From Cylindrospermum sp. FACHB-282 (lineage in GTDB: Bacteria > Cyanobacteriota > Cyanobacteriia > Cyanobacteriales > Nostocaceae): a stretch of 61,067 bases of DNA. Shown one piece after another: positions 45,344-53,974 of this stretch. A program made the position numbers and the translations under genes. The stretch's first letter is position 1. The number at the start of each line of letters is the position of its first letter. The notes beneath the pieces were generated by a model. The model was given only the letters and a program-made list of their open reading frames with translations. It did not search any database and was not told the DNA's origin. The stretch covers positions 1 through 61,067 of the forward strand of contig NZ_JACJRJ010000039.1 of the NCBI RefSeq assembly GCF_014697195.1. The letters are read 5' to 3'.

Positions 45344-46330
45344 TTACACCAAAGCACCACCACAACTAGAACCACAGCCAGCACTACAACCATAACAATA
45401 GGCAGCAGTTTGCACTTCTTTAATCAAGTCTAAACTACCGGCTTCTAGCAATTTGGCAACTGTCAAGGTTTCACCATTGGGCGTTTTTGCAGGTAAATTC
45501 ATCATCTGGTTAAAGTCGCAATCATAAACATTTCCCAAATAATCAATAGAAAGCTCATCGCGACACATTAAATGCTCAATTGTATCGGCATTAAATTGCA
45601 ACTCTAAAAACTGCAAGTAGCTGGCGTACAGTTTTTTACGCTCTAAATGTAATTTAGTTCTGCCAACGGGTAAGTTAGTGATGGTGAAGAGGTTGTTAAA
45701 CACAATATCAAAATGTTCTTGTAAGAACATTTTATAATCTCGTTCTAGGTTAGTCTGTTCAGGCGCTAAGGAAAATTTTTCGCTGCTGGGCAATTGGGGA
45801 TTAAAAACTAAATCCACAATTAAATTTGGCTCTTTTGCATAACCCAGTTGGTTAAGCCATTGCAAGGCTTTAATTGACTCATCAAAAACCCCTGTACCCC
45901 GCATTTTATCAACATTATCTGCTAGATAGCAGGGGAGAGAAGCTACAACTCTAATTTGGTTTTTAGCAAAGTATTCTGGTAAATCACCAAATCCATCGAC
46001 AAAATAAATGGTCAAATTAGACCGGACAATTATCTGTTTACCTGTTTCCCTTGCCGCTGCTACCAACGGCTTAAATCCATAATTCATTTCTGGTGCGCCA
46101 CCAGTCAAATCCACAATTTGAATTTCTGGATATTTGTGAATTAAGGACATCAACTGTTGGCAAATTTCTGGGGAAAGCTCTTCTGTCCGTTTTGGCCCAG
46201 CTTCTACATGGCAATGTGTACAGGCGAGGTTACAGCGCTTACCGAGATTAATTTGTAAAACCGTGATTCCTCTTTTCGTCAAGGGGGTATTTAATTTATG
46301 GATGAAAGGTGTGATTGCTGTTTGAACCAT
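45344..46330 (-). CDS. arsS: Arsenosugar biosynthesis radical SAM protein ArsS
   Basis: A 328-residue radical SAM protein. The [4Fe-4S] ligands are Cys33, Cys37 and Cys40 in LGKRCNLACTHCHVEAGP. The C-terminus (YCYGCSAGCGSSCGGALV) carries more cysteines, typical of the ArsS/DUF3641 group. With the ArsM methyltransferase upstream it is thought to attach the 5'-deoxyadenosyl group to dimethylarsenite, giving the arsenosugar precursor. It lies 46 bp after arsM on the same strand. Confidence 0.9.
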   Translation of the reverse strand: MVQTAITPFIHKLNTPLTKRGITVLQINLGKRCNLACTHCHVEAGPKRTEELSPEICQQLMSLIHKYPEIQIVDLTGGAPEMNYGFKPLVAAARETGKQIIVRSNLTIYFVDGFGDLPEYFAKNQIRVVASLPCYLADNVDKMRGTGVFDESIKALQWLNQLGYAKEPNLIVDLVFNPQLPSSEKFSLAPEQTNLERDYKMFLQEHFDIVFNNLFTITNLPVGRTKLHLERKKLYASYLQFLELQFNADTIEHLMCRDELSIDYLGNVYDCDFNQMMNLPAKTPNGETLTVAKLLEAGSLDLIKEVQTAAYCYGCSAGCGSSCGGALV

Positions 46331-46376
46331 AGTTAATTATTGGTGTGGCAAGGTGAAATTGTCCATTTCTGAAATG

Positions 46377-47345
46377 TTAACAACAACCACCGCCGTCATA
46401 ATACCAGGTAGAATCTGTAATCATGATTTCTGCTGGGTTGAAAGCTGCAAGTTTACCAGCGGTTTTATCACACACGGCGGCGGGAATACCTCGTTGCAGT
46501 AAATGTCCGGCTGAATCATCAAAGAATGGTTCAGTCCCGGTATAAATTGCTGTTTTTCCGGTGAATATACAAGCACCATCTTCAGGAATAGCAACTTTGA
46601 AGGAGACAGAATCGAGACTTTCTAGAAGTAAATGTTCTTCTAGGTGATAAGTCTGGGTATCTAGCAGCCGATAAGGGCGACGGGCACGAATTTCAATTTG
46701 ACCAAAGCCAGCATTAATGATGCGTTGAGTGTACTCTTGATATGTGATTGCGCCTGATAAACACATGGCGCGTAGCTGTTCATTTTGTTGTAAATGTGCG
46801 GGTATGGGACGTGTAGCAATTGGATCGCTCATCTGCAAGCGTCCACCAGGTTTTAATACCCGATATGCTTCTTTTAATGCACGGGTTAAATCTTCTGGTT
46901 CAAAGATGTTGAAGAGGCAATTTTGCGCCACTATATCTACAGAAGCATCGGCAACTGGTAAATTAAAGGCGTCACCGGGGCGAATTTCTACAAAGCTGGT
47001 GTCAAACCAGGGGTTTTCTTGAGCGGCTATTTCTAGGTTGCGGGTGGCGGCTTCTTTCATGGAATCAACCGGCTCAATGGCAATTACAGCACCTGCACGG
47101 CGGGAAAAGTAAGCAAATTGCAATGCTTCTAAGCCACCACCAACGCCGATATAGAGGACGGTGGGTTGGTTGAAGAGTTCGGTGGGGTGAACTGTTGTGC
47201 CGCAACCATAGTTCATTGCTTGCATGGACAAAGGAATTTTCAGCCCTGGTAATTGCAGGGGTGTACTTTGGACACAACAAAGTCCTACTTGTGGTGTTTG
47301 AGCAACTTCGTGGTAAAACTGCGCCGCTGTTTCTAAATAAGTCAT
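46377..47345 (-). CDS. arsM: Arsenite methyltransferase ArsM (arsenosugar pathway)
   Basis: A 322-residue SAM-dependent methyltransferase. Motif I is VLYIGVGGGLEALQ, and VLKPGGRLQMSDP is the usual post-motif strand. Several cysteines are placed for arsenic binding (GLCCVQS, MNYGCGT, AMCLSGA) and the chain ends DGGGCC. It methylates trivalent arsenic in the cytoplasm and feeds ArsS. No ArsR regulator or efflux pump is adjacent. The tandem 94-bp repeat lies just upstream of its start and may include its promoter. Confidence 0.9.
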   Translation of the reverse strand: MTYLETAAQFYHEVAQTPQVGLCCVQSTPLQLPGLKIPLSMQAMNYGCGTTVHPTELFNQPTVLYIGVGGGLEALQFAYFSRRAGAVIAIEPVDSMKEAATRNLEIAAQENPWFDTSFVEIRPGDAFNLPVADASVDIVAQNCLFNIFEPEDLTRALKEAYRVLKPGGRLQMSDPIATRPIPAHLQQNEQLRAMCLSGAITYQEYTQRIINAGFGQIEIRARRPYRLLDTQTYHLEEHLLLESLDSVSFKVAIPEDGACIFTGKTAIYTGTEPFFDDSAGHLLQRGIPAAVCDKTAGKLAAFNPAEIMITDSTWYYDGGGCC

Positions 47346-47394
47346 TGCACTAGTGTGGAGTTAGCTTTTTGCATCCTAATATAATTGGCTGAAT

Positions 47395-47594
47395 TTTTGC
47401 TTTCAGTTAGCCTGGAAATAAATTTCCGGCTTAAAGCTTTAACCCTTTAAAACGGGTTAAGTGTTGTTTTTGGTTAGCTTTAGCTAGGTTTTGCTTTCAG
47501 TTAGCCTGGAAATAAATTTCCGGCTTAAAGCTTTAACCCTTTAAAACGGGTTAAGTGTTGTTTTTGGTTAGCTTTAGCTAGGTTTTGCTTTCAG
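47395..47594. repeat. 94-bp tandem repeat, two copies plus start of a third
   Basis: Units beginning TTTCAGTTAGCCTGGAAATA start at 47401 and 47495, and TTTCAG recurs at 47589. The visible copies are identical. Each includes a hairpin AACCC-TTTAAAAC-GGGTT. It lies about 50 bp upstream of arsM. Confidence 0.9.
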
Positions 47595-47605
47595 GGAGTA
47601 GTTTC

Positions 47606-47776
47606 TAGGACTTACGCACTGTACACTGTACAAATTTACCCTCTTTTCAAGCTTTTTCGATGCGTCTCTTTACGCATCCTACGCGTAGTGTGCGTTCCCT
47701 AACGCACAATTTATAGGACTTTCAATGAATAAAATCGATAAACATACTTACCATTTTTTGTCAATGCGTAAGTTCT
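47606..47776. mobile_element. MITE-like element with TAGGACTTACGCA ends (partly amplified)
   Basis: TAGGACTTACGCA at 47606-47618 faces TGCGTAAGTTCT at 47765-47776, an imperfect 12-bp terminal inverted repeat. The interior has no transposase. The right half of the element is included in the 228-bp tandem repeat; the left end occurs only once. Similar ends are frequent in Nostoc genomes (from memory). Confidence 0.5.
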
Positions 47777-48354
47777 GGTTTCGTTCGGGGTTGATCTTTG
47801 TAGTATCCTAGTGATAATTTGATCAGGCACCATCCCGCAAGACGTAGCCGACACCATAGACTGTTTGCAGTAAGGGCGTTTCGTGGTTAGCTTCGAGTTA
47901 CGCATCCTACGCGTAGTGTGCGTTCCCTAACGCACAATTTATAGGACTTTCAATGAATAAAATCGATAAACATACTTACCATTTTTTGTCAATGCGTAAG
48001 TTCTGGTTTCGTTCGGGGTTGATCTTTGTAGTATCCTAGTGATAATTTGATCAGGCACCATCCCGCAAGACGTAGCCGACACCATGGACTGTTTGCAGTA
48101 AGGGCGTTTCGTGGTTAGCTTCGAGTTACGCATCCTACGCGTAGTGTGCGTTCCCTAACGCACAATTTATAGGACTTTCAATGAATAAAATCGATAAACA
48201 TACTTACCATTTTTTGTCAATGCGTAAGTTCTGGTTTCGTTCGGGGTTGATCTTTGTAGTATCCTAGTGATAATTTGATCAGGCACCATCCCGCAAGACG
48301 TAGCCGACACCATGGACTGTTTGCAGTAAGGGCGTTTCGTGGTTAGCTTCGAGT
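47671..48354. repeat. 228-bp tandem repeat, three copies, including the 3' end of the regulator gene
   Basis: Units start at 47671, 47899 and 48127 (TACGCATCCTACGCGTAGTG). The first differs from the other two by a single base (CATAGACTG instead of CATGGACTG). The last 76 bp of unit 3 are the true 3' end of the response-regulator gene, so units 1 and 2 carry detached copies of that end. Each copy creates an identical 64-codon minus-strand frame that is an artefact of the repeat. Confidence 0.95.
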
Positions 48355-48959
48355 TTTAGGCATAAGTAGCGAATGTTTTGTTCAATCATGTTGGTATCGC
48401 TGATGAAGTGGGAACCCCAGACTTCTTGTAAAATGCGATCGCTTGTAATCACCTGTTGGGGATGAGCGAGTAAATAGTCTAGTAAGTCAAATTCTTTAGC
48501 AGTTAACTCAATTAACCGCTGGCCCCGATGTACTTCCCTTGTGCGACGATTTAAACTCAGGTCTGCAAACTCTAAGATATCTGCGGTGTCCCTTAAATTG
48601 GTTCTTCCCAGGTTGGCCCGGACTCTGGCTAATAATTCTTCAACACTGAAGGGTTTAAGGATGTAGTCATCAGCACCAGCATCTAAGTCGGCAAGGCGAT
48701 CGCCTACTTGATCTTTGGCGGTTAATAAAATTATCGGCACTTGATCACCCGTACTTCGTAAGCGGCGGCAAATTTCCAACCCCGATACACCAGGCAGCAT
48801 CGACGCTAAAATGACTAAATCCGGACGCAACTTTTCCGCTGCGGTGAGTGCGGTTAATCCATCGTAGGCGACGCTGACTTGATAACCTTCATAATTCAGT
48901 TCCAATTCTATAAATCGAGCCAATTTGACTTCATCTTCAACCAGTAAGATGTGCGTCAT
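48279..48959 (-). CDS. OmpR/PhoB-type response regulator lacking the phospho-aspartate
   Basis: A 226-residue protein with a receiver domain (1-120) and a winged-helix DNA-binding domain (about 130-226, ending LLQTVHGVGYVLRDGA). The acidic pair is Glu8-Asp9, the Thr is in LLTAKDQ, and the Lys is in LKPFSVEELLARV. The phosphorylation site, expected as VILDxMLPG, reads VILASMLPG, so residue 52 is alanine. Phosphotransfer at the usual site is therefore impossible, and the protein probably works constitutively or through another signal. No histidine kinase gene is adjacent. The 3' end is duplicated downstream. Confidence 0.9.
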   Translation of the reverse strand: MTHILLVEDEVKLARFIELELNYEGYQVSVAYDGLTALTAAEKLRPDLVILASMLPGVSGLEICRRLRSTGDQVPIILLTAKDQVGDRLADLDAGADDYILKPFSVEELLARVRANLGRTNLRDTADILEFADLSLNRRTREVHRGQRLIELTAKEFDLLDYLLAHPQQVITSDRILQEVWGSHFISDTNMIEQNIRYLCLKLEANHETPLLQTVHGVGYVLRDGA

Positions 48960-49151
48960 GATGATGTTAATGATTTCAGCAGGGGATGGTAAGCAGTAAC
49001 ACAGACTAAGAACTCTTTAGAGATGTACTAGCTACTCAATAGCCAGACATTCAATTAGGTCTACGTTAGCTTAGTATAAAGCTGAGTAAGTAACAACCGT
49101 AAGTCTGTAATTACCCTTAACTGCTAAATCAGAAGACGCCCTCACTAGCTA

Positions 49152-49439
49152 TTAGCAATAGACTGTAACATCTTCACCGCATTCATCAGCAAGATAACAG
49201 AGGGCTTTGAAACGCAGTCCCACGACTTGCTCGTAAAGGGGATTTAATTTACACATAGGCGGAATGTGAAATAACTGGCGGCCAAACAGTTTGATGTCTC
49301 GTTCAAATGGACATTGAGCAGGGATTGATTTACACAAGAAATGCGCGAGATTGGAGTTATGAATTTCGATGGATTCCAACCATTGGCGGATTGGGTGGAG
49401 GAGGTCGTTGTGTAAAGAAGTTTGAGTAAAGTGGAGCAT
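49152..49439 (-). CDS. Mo-dependent nitrogenase C-terminal domain protein (orphan)
   Basis: A 95-residue protein matching the stand-alone Mo-nitro_C domain of cyanobacteria: LHPIRQWLESIEIHNSNLAH, FLCKSIPAQCPFERDIKLFG, IPPMCKLNPLYEQVVGLRFK and CYLADECGEDVTVYC. This domain is also found fused to nitrogenase-related proteins, and its function is not known. The cysteines and conserved acidic residues suggest metal or protein contact. No nif gene is in the window. It is separated by ~190 bp from the regulator gene upstream and probably transcribed alone. Confidence 0.85.
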   Translation of the reverse strand: MLHFTQTSLHNDLLHPIRQWLESIEIHNSNLAHFLCKSIPAQCPFERDIKLFGRQLFHIPPMCKLNPLYEQVVGLRFKALCYLADECGEDVTVYC

Positions 49440-49737
49440 AATTACTCACCTCATAATTAAGAATTTCAAAGTTGGTGAAGTTTATTGGATTTGCATCTCT
49501 ATAGTTATATACGGTTGATTGATACAGATTTATGCAGTGACTGCGATCGCTTGCTGACCCACCCTGCTTTCAGGCTATATCTAAGCAATCATAGGGTTAT
49601 ATTTGTTGAGATTTAAGTACTTAGTAGATAATACTTAAGACAGATAGCTCCATCAGTGATCACTAGATTGTAGATAGATGTTTTTACATTCCTTAACTTT
49701 TAATATTGTTCCTAGGTTAAATAGTAGGACTGTAATC

Positions 49738-49935
49738 ATGACAAAACAAAAACAAAAATCTGAGAAGAAAGAGAGTACACCGACTGCATCAGGTGGCTAT
49801 CAAACCCCACTCCAAGAAGATATTCGCAAAACTGGCGATGCTGAAAAAAGTGATGCTAGACCTACCGCTACACCAGAAGCACCAGGAGAAGATTCTGTAG
49901 CAGGTAGTCCTAATCAAGGTACTGAGTCGCGTTAA
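49738..49935 (+). CDS. Small disordered hydrophilic protein
   Basis: A 65-residue protein starting MTKQKQKSEKKESTPTAS, rich in Lys, Glu, Pro, Ser and Thr, with no hydrophobic core. It looks intrinsically disordered. ATG 49738 has AGGA about eight bases upstream; an in-frame ATG at 49678 would add a hydrophobic stretch without similarity to the rest. Its composition resembles stress-induced hydrophilins, but no named family was recognised. It stands alone between two minus-strand genes. Confidence 0.6.
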   Translation: MTKQKQKSEKKESTPTASGGYQTPLQEDIRKTGDAEKSDARPTATPEAPGEDSVAGSPNQGTESR

Positions 49936-50189
49936 TTGGTGGGGATTTTTGCTAGTTGAAATAGTCAGACTCTAATTCAGTAATTTCCGAGTGGATAATG
50001 TGGTGTAACAGCTGCGATTATCCACTCTTTTTTTCGTGAGTGATGCAGTAGGGAGAAAATCTACATGGAGTTAGCATTAACAGAAAATCTGTTATCACAG
50101 TTTGCTGCCAAATTTTGCTAATTTGTTTCACTTTTGTAATTAGAGGATTGGGTGAAAGACAATTTTTATTAGCAAAATCATTTTTGCAT

Positions 50190-50648
50190 TCACCCTGGTA
50201 AAGGAGCATAGCCAAAAGTAGCATTGAATTTGCGACACCATACCGCCACAGAGCGAAAATCTGCCAGCTTCACATTATCAGGTAATGCATAACGTTGAGA
50301 ACCGCTTGTCTTTTGTAAACGAGCAATACTCATATAATCCTTCTTTTTAATACCATATATTGGCGGCATATCAGAACGATATAAAATCACAAATACATCA
50401 GGGCCTTCATTAGTTTTGAAACGCTGATCAAACTCTAGGTACCGTTTCCCCTGTTTTGTAACGACGCTGACTGTTCCCTGAGTGGAGTGTTCCCCAGCCT
50501 TAAAGTTTCCAGACTTTGCTACAGCTACTGGACTACTGACAGTTGTAGCGGATGGACTCTTGTTAACTATGGGACTTGAGTTTACTTCTTTTGTACAGCC
50601 GATGCTTAAAACGGTAGCAATACCCAGAGCTAAATGCTGAAACTTCAT
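50190..50648 (-). CDS. DM13-domain lipoprotein
   Basis: A 152-residue protein with a lipoprotein signal (LGIATVLSIGC, lipidated Cys18), then a Ser/Thr/Val-rich linker (about 20-45) and a DM13 domain. The DM13 domain is visible as GNFKAGEHSTQGTVSVV, YLEFDQRFKTNEGPDVFVIL and YALPDNVKLADFRSVAVWC, ending KFNATFGYAPL. The conserved cysteine in VAVWCRKF is present. DM13 is proposed to be a redox or heme-like domain. The protein is likely anchored to a periplasmic membrane face. It stands alone. Confidence 0.82.
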   Translation of the reverse strand: MKFQHLALGIATVLSIGCTKEVNSSPIVNKSPSATTVSSPVAVAKSGNFKAGEHSTQGTVSVVTKQGKRYLEFDQRFKTNEGPDVFVILYRSDMPPIYGIKKKDYMSIARLQKTSGSQRYALPDNVKLADFRSVAVWCRKFNATFGYAPLPG

Positions 50649-50952
50649 CGCTTTATCCTGCCAAAATTTATCTCTAATGACAATTTAAAGCCATTTGCCC
50701 TCACTAATATTAATTTAAGCTGAGAATTCGTTTAATATTTACTCTGGTTATATTTATTTGATTCTAATAACCTGTATCAATATAGCGTTTCCTAATCTAA
50801 TGAGGTACAAAGTTATCTGTGTTTATCTGCGTTTATCTGCGGTTAATTATTTCTTTCTCTACCTCACTTGAATGGTAATTGCTATATTTAGTCATAAAAC
50901 CATATTTTTACAAGAGTATACTAAATAGTAGGTTCTGATTTTGATTACATTA
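50649..50952. other. Spacer carrying palindromic element copy B
   Basis: The 304-bp spacer holds the MITE-like element at 50779-50888. No gene was seen in the remainder. Confidence 0.5.
50779..50888. repeat. Palindromic miniature element (MITE-like), copy B
   Basis: The left end begins AATATAGCGTTTCCTAATC and contains TGAGGTAC. The right end contains TACCTCACTTGAATGG and ends GCTATATT. The ends are imperfect inverted repeats with the same layout as copy A at 8602-8702. The middle has tandem GTTTATCTGC units. Confidence 0.7.
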
Positions 50953-52590
50953 TCAACCACCGAATAATTTGTTTTGGCGGGGAATATTACGCCGACGCAA
51001 GACACGAGGCTTTATTAGTTTCCAGACTAAGTAATGATCATTACCATAAATAATGTGGGATTTAAACCGATATTTTATCTTGATTTCATTACGCCAAGCA
51101 TCTGAAGGATTAAATAAAAATACATCTGTAAAAACATCAGCAATTTTGGGAATAACTTCACCTTTGAACAATTGAAACCGCACATTTGGCTCCACAAGAT
51201 AACTCAAAGAAAATATATTTCCATAATTAGTGCCAAAAGAATTACTAATTACAAGTGGGCGAGAAGACTGATTGATGATTTTAGCAACCTGCGGATGGTT
51301 ATAGCTAATTGCCTTATTCCACCAGGTATCTGCCTGACAACTTACCCGATAAGATACAAGTCCACAAATAATTACGAATGCCAGGATCATTTGCCAAATT
51401 ATGCGGCGCGACGAACTGCCATTATATAGCTGGTTAGCTAGTAGATAAGCCACAGCTAATTGCATACCTAAATAAGCAGGGATTAAATGGCGTTCAGCAA
51501 GTGAGCGAGTCCCTCCAAAAAGTAAATCTGGTAACATCAAGGGAAATGCTGGTACCACAATCAATGTGATGATAAATAACCAAACTTTGATGTTAGTTGT
51601 CTGACAAAGAAAATAAATTGCATATCCAACGAAAATTAAAAATATTGGCGTAATTAAATAGCTAACAGGATTTTCAAAGCCAAAGTTTAAATCAAAAAAA
51701 ATTCGGCTTAACTGCATCAGCCAAGATTGAATTAAATTTATCAGGGGTAACTGCATTGTTTCCCCATCTATTGACTGCTGAAACTGCCCAAATTTATCTA
51801 TTATCACCAGCATCCAAGGCATGAAGGCAATAAACCCAGCCAAGGATGCTAGAAGATAATTTTTAACGGTTTGAGTCAACTGAAATCTGGCAATGGTAAT
51901 CACATAAATTCCATGAGCAACTGACACAAATCCACTTAACAAAAATGTATAGAGGCTCAGAGCCAAAGTTACTGCATAAATCACCCAGTTAAAAATGCGT
52001 GCATTTCTATCTTTTGACTCTAGCCCCATAGCTCGCAGAAGTGCTGCACTGCATAGTAATATACTTACTAACCAAAGCATATATTCTCCCGCTTCCTGGG
52101 CATAGACGAGGTGAATGGGGGAGATAGCCATAAGTGCGATCGCTAAAAATGGCACCGATAACGGCACATTAAATAATTCTCGGCATAGCCAATAAACACA
52201 GGGAAAAACTAGCAAACTAATAAATACAGATAAACTTCTGATAGTTGTCACCGAGGAACCAAAAATTCCTACCCAAAGTCGAGCTATTATGTAATAAAGT
52301 GGTGGATGCTGGGGTTCTTCAACTGCTAAAGACTTAATCGTGTCACTTAAACCTTTTTCTAAATTAGGACGTTGGAACCTGCCAAAACTTTCTCTATAAA
52401 TTACCCGCCCATTAAATATTTGCTGTTTTACTTCAGTCGCAGTGTAACCAGAAATCCGCAAAGATGTATAAGTCTCATCGTGCCAGTAAACTTTGCCGCC
52501 AAGGTTAAAAAAGCGAAAAAATATACCCACTACCAACAAGACAACAATTAAAAACCGCAACCAACTCGGAATGAGTGTAAGATGCCGCAT
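50953..52590 (-). CDS. GT-C glycosyltransferase, family 39/ArnT-like
   Basis: A 545-residue membrane protein with about 11 hydrophobic segments. The Asp-Glu of the first periplasmic loop, typical of GT-C enzymes using polyprenyl-phosphate sugars, is in YWHDETYTSLRISGYT. EEPQHPPLYYIIARLWVGIF is the second conserved block (PMT_2 family). It should transfer a sugar to lipid or protein on the periplasmic side. The C-terminal ~100 residues are soluble. It lies outside the polysaccharide locus and on the other strand. Confidence 0.85.
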   Translation of the reverse strand: MRHLTLIPSWLRFLIVVLLVVGIFFRFFNLGGKVYWHDETYTSLRISGYTATEVKQQIFNGRVIYRESFGRFQRPNLEKGLSDTIKSLAVEEPQHPPLYYIIARLWVGIFGSSVTTIRSLSVFISLLVFPCVYWLCRELFNVPLSVPFLAIALMAISPIHLVYAQEAGEYMLWLVSILLCSAALLRAMGLESKDRNARIFNWVIYAVTLALSLYTFLLSGFVSVAHGIYVITIARFQLTQTVKNYLLASLAGFIAFMPWMLVIIDKFGQFQQSIDGETMQLPLINLIQSWLMQLSRIFFDLNFGFENPVSYLITPIFLIFVGYAIYFLCQTTNIKVWLFIITLIVVPAFPLMLPDLLFGGTRSLAERHLIPAYLGMQLAVAYLLANQLYNGSSSRRIIWQMILAFVIICGLVSYRVSCQADTWWNKAISYNHPQVAKIINQSSRPLVISNSFGTNYGNIFSLSYLVEPNVRFQLFKGEVIPKIADVFTDVFLFNPSDAWRNEIKIKYRFKSHIIYGNDHYLVWKLIKPRVLRRRNIPRQNKLFGG

Positions 52591-52726
52591 AAGTTAGTTG
52601 GTTAATACGTCTCTAAGATTACATATTTAAGTTAAATATACTAGATGAAGTGCGATAAGCACTCGGCCTACCATAGATGATCACACTTCATACGTTCAAG
52701 CCGATGCTATCAGTCAAGATGTAGAA

Positions 52727-53521
52727 TTATAGATTTTTGACCAGATTTGGGTAATGCCATCTAGCTAGATTTTTGATATTCGATATAATTAAAAAATCAA
52801 TAGTTTTAAACTGCCGATCAATTGCTGGAAGGCTGCATATTTTAGCTCCGATACTTAAATATGCCTGCAAAATCTTAGGAAGTTCTACCTTACAAGAATC
52901 TGCACAATCTTGGTGAAGTTCCAAACAACATTCTGAATTAGGATAAACCAAAATACTCGGATGCATCAAGCCATGCTGCTGAAAATAATTATAAGCACAA
53001 GCAGCTTCCCAAGGAGATTGTGTGAGTAATGATGCACAGCCAATAAAATATTGGTTTCTACTCCAAATGAGATAATTTGCTAGCCCCTCCCATAGTAGTA
53101 AAAGCGTCTGACTGTTACGGTATTCTTGAGCTACACATGCACATCCAACTTCCACAGATGCCTGAAGCACAGAATCGGGAATCCCATGAAGATTAAATAT
53201 ATCGGCAGCATCAAACCCTAAACATTGAGCAGCCATTGTATAGGTTTGCATCCGATAAGTGCCAATTGTTTTACCAGTATGTTTGGTAATCAGTATCAAA
53301 TGATGGCAAACTTCATCAAACTTGTCTCGATTCATTTGGGTAAGATTAGAACTAGAGAATCCTAAACCTAGCTCCAGATTAAAAACTTCAAAGCGCAAGC
53401 GGAAAACGGATTCTAACTCTTCTTCAGTCGAAGCCAGCCGGAGGATATATTTTTCAGTTTGCAAGACGGGAAAATCAGGAGGATTCAGTGCGTACTTGAG
53501 ATGATGATCAGAAATTTCCAT
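52727..53521 (-). CDS. GNAT acyltransferase, OlsB/'putative hemolysin'-like
   Basis: A 264-residue protein of the COG3176 type. The N-terminal region RLASTEEELESVFRLRFEVF resembles acyl-homoserine-lactone synthase and ornithine N-acyltransferase (OlsB) starts. TGKTIGTYRMQTYTMA and ASVEVGCACVAQEYRNSQTL form the GNAT-like acyl-CoA/ACP core. It probably N-acylates an amine such as ornithine, making an aminolipid, but the substrate is inferred. The older name hemolysin is misleading. It is divergent from nothing nearby and is likely monocistronic. Confidence 0.75.
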   Translation of the reverse strand: MEISDHHLKYALNPPDFPVLQTEKYILRLASTEEELESVFRLRFEVFNLELGLGFSSSNLTQMNRDKFDEVCHHLILITKHTGKTIGTYRMQTYTMAAQCLGFDAADIFNLHGIPDSVLQASVEVGCACVAQEYRNSQTLLLLWEGLANYLIWSRNQYFIGCASLLTQSPWEAACAYNYFQQHGLMHPSILVYPNSECCLELHQDCADSCKVELPKILQAYLSIGAKICSLPAIDRQFKTIDFLIISNIKNLARWHYPNLVKNL

Positions 53522-53974
53522 CTGTTTTCCTACTTAGATTAGTGAAATATCCATCCTATGAGAATTTAGCTAATACAAAATAAACTAATTTGGCGCAGCA
53601 TTATAGGAGCAATTTTCGATAACCTATCCTTCATAAACCTTTTTTTCAAGCTTTAAAAGATTTAAATTAGATAACTCTGTGCAGATAGGATTTACTCCCT
53701 CCTTAATCAGAGGGCTAAAATCCCCCCTTTTTGAGTGGGGCTAGAGGGGATATTTGTAGGATTAACATAGCTATCTGAATCGCCTTAAGGATAGAGTGCT
53801 TTTATTATGCACATGACCGCCAAAAAAATCTGGTAATAAGATACAAAATGCTCTGCTCAGATACTTTATTATTCGTCACAATAGAGCTAAAAAGCCCCCG
53901 GATGCACCGCAGGGGCTAGTATAATTTTGGGTTTACAGGCGAGTAATGGCACAAGCGCTAGGAAGATACCTCAA
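53522..53974. other. Spacer with the nadK terminator
   Basis: It contains the terminator at 53889-53917 and a C/G-rich interspersed patch (CCCCCCTTTTTGAGTGGGG, about 53721-53739). No gene was recognised. Confidence 0.5.
53889..53917 (-). terminator. Terminator of the ndhAIGE-nadK operon
   Basis: On the minus strand AGCCCCTGCGGTGCATCCGG continues to GGGCT and then TTTTT. The stem AGCCCC/GGGGCT is strong and the T-run follows at once. It lies 58 bp beyond the nadK stop. Confidence 0.85.

Noticed and set aside
47711-48133. Two identical 64-codon minus-strand ORFs
   Set aside because: They arise only because the 228-bp unit is repeated. The frame covers the complement of the regulator 3' end read out of phase and has no family resemblance.
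47671-48354. CRISPR array
   Set aside because: Units are contiguous 228-bp tandem copies with no unique spacers; no cas genes are present.
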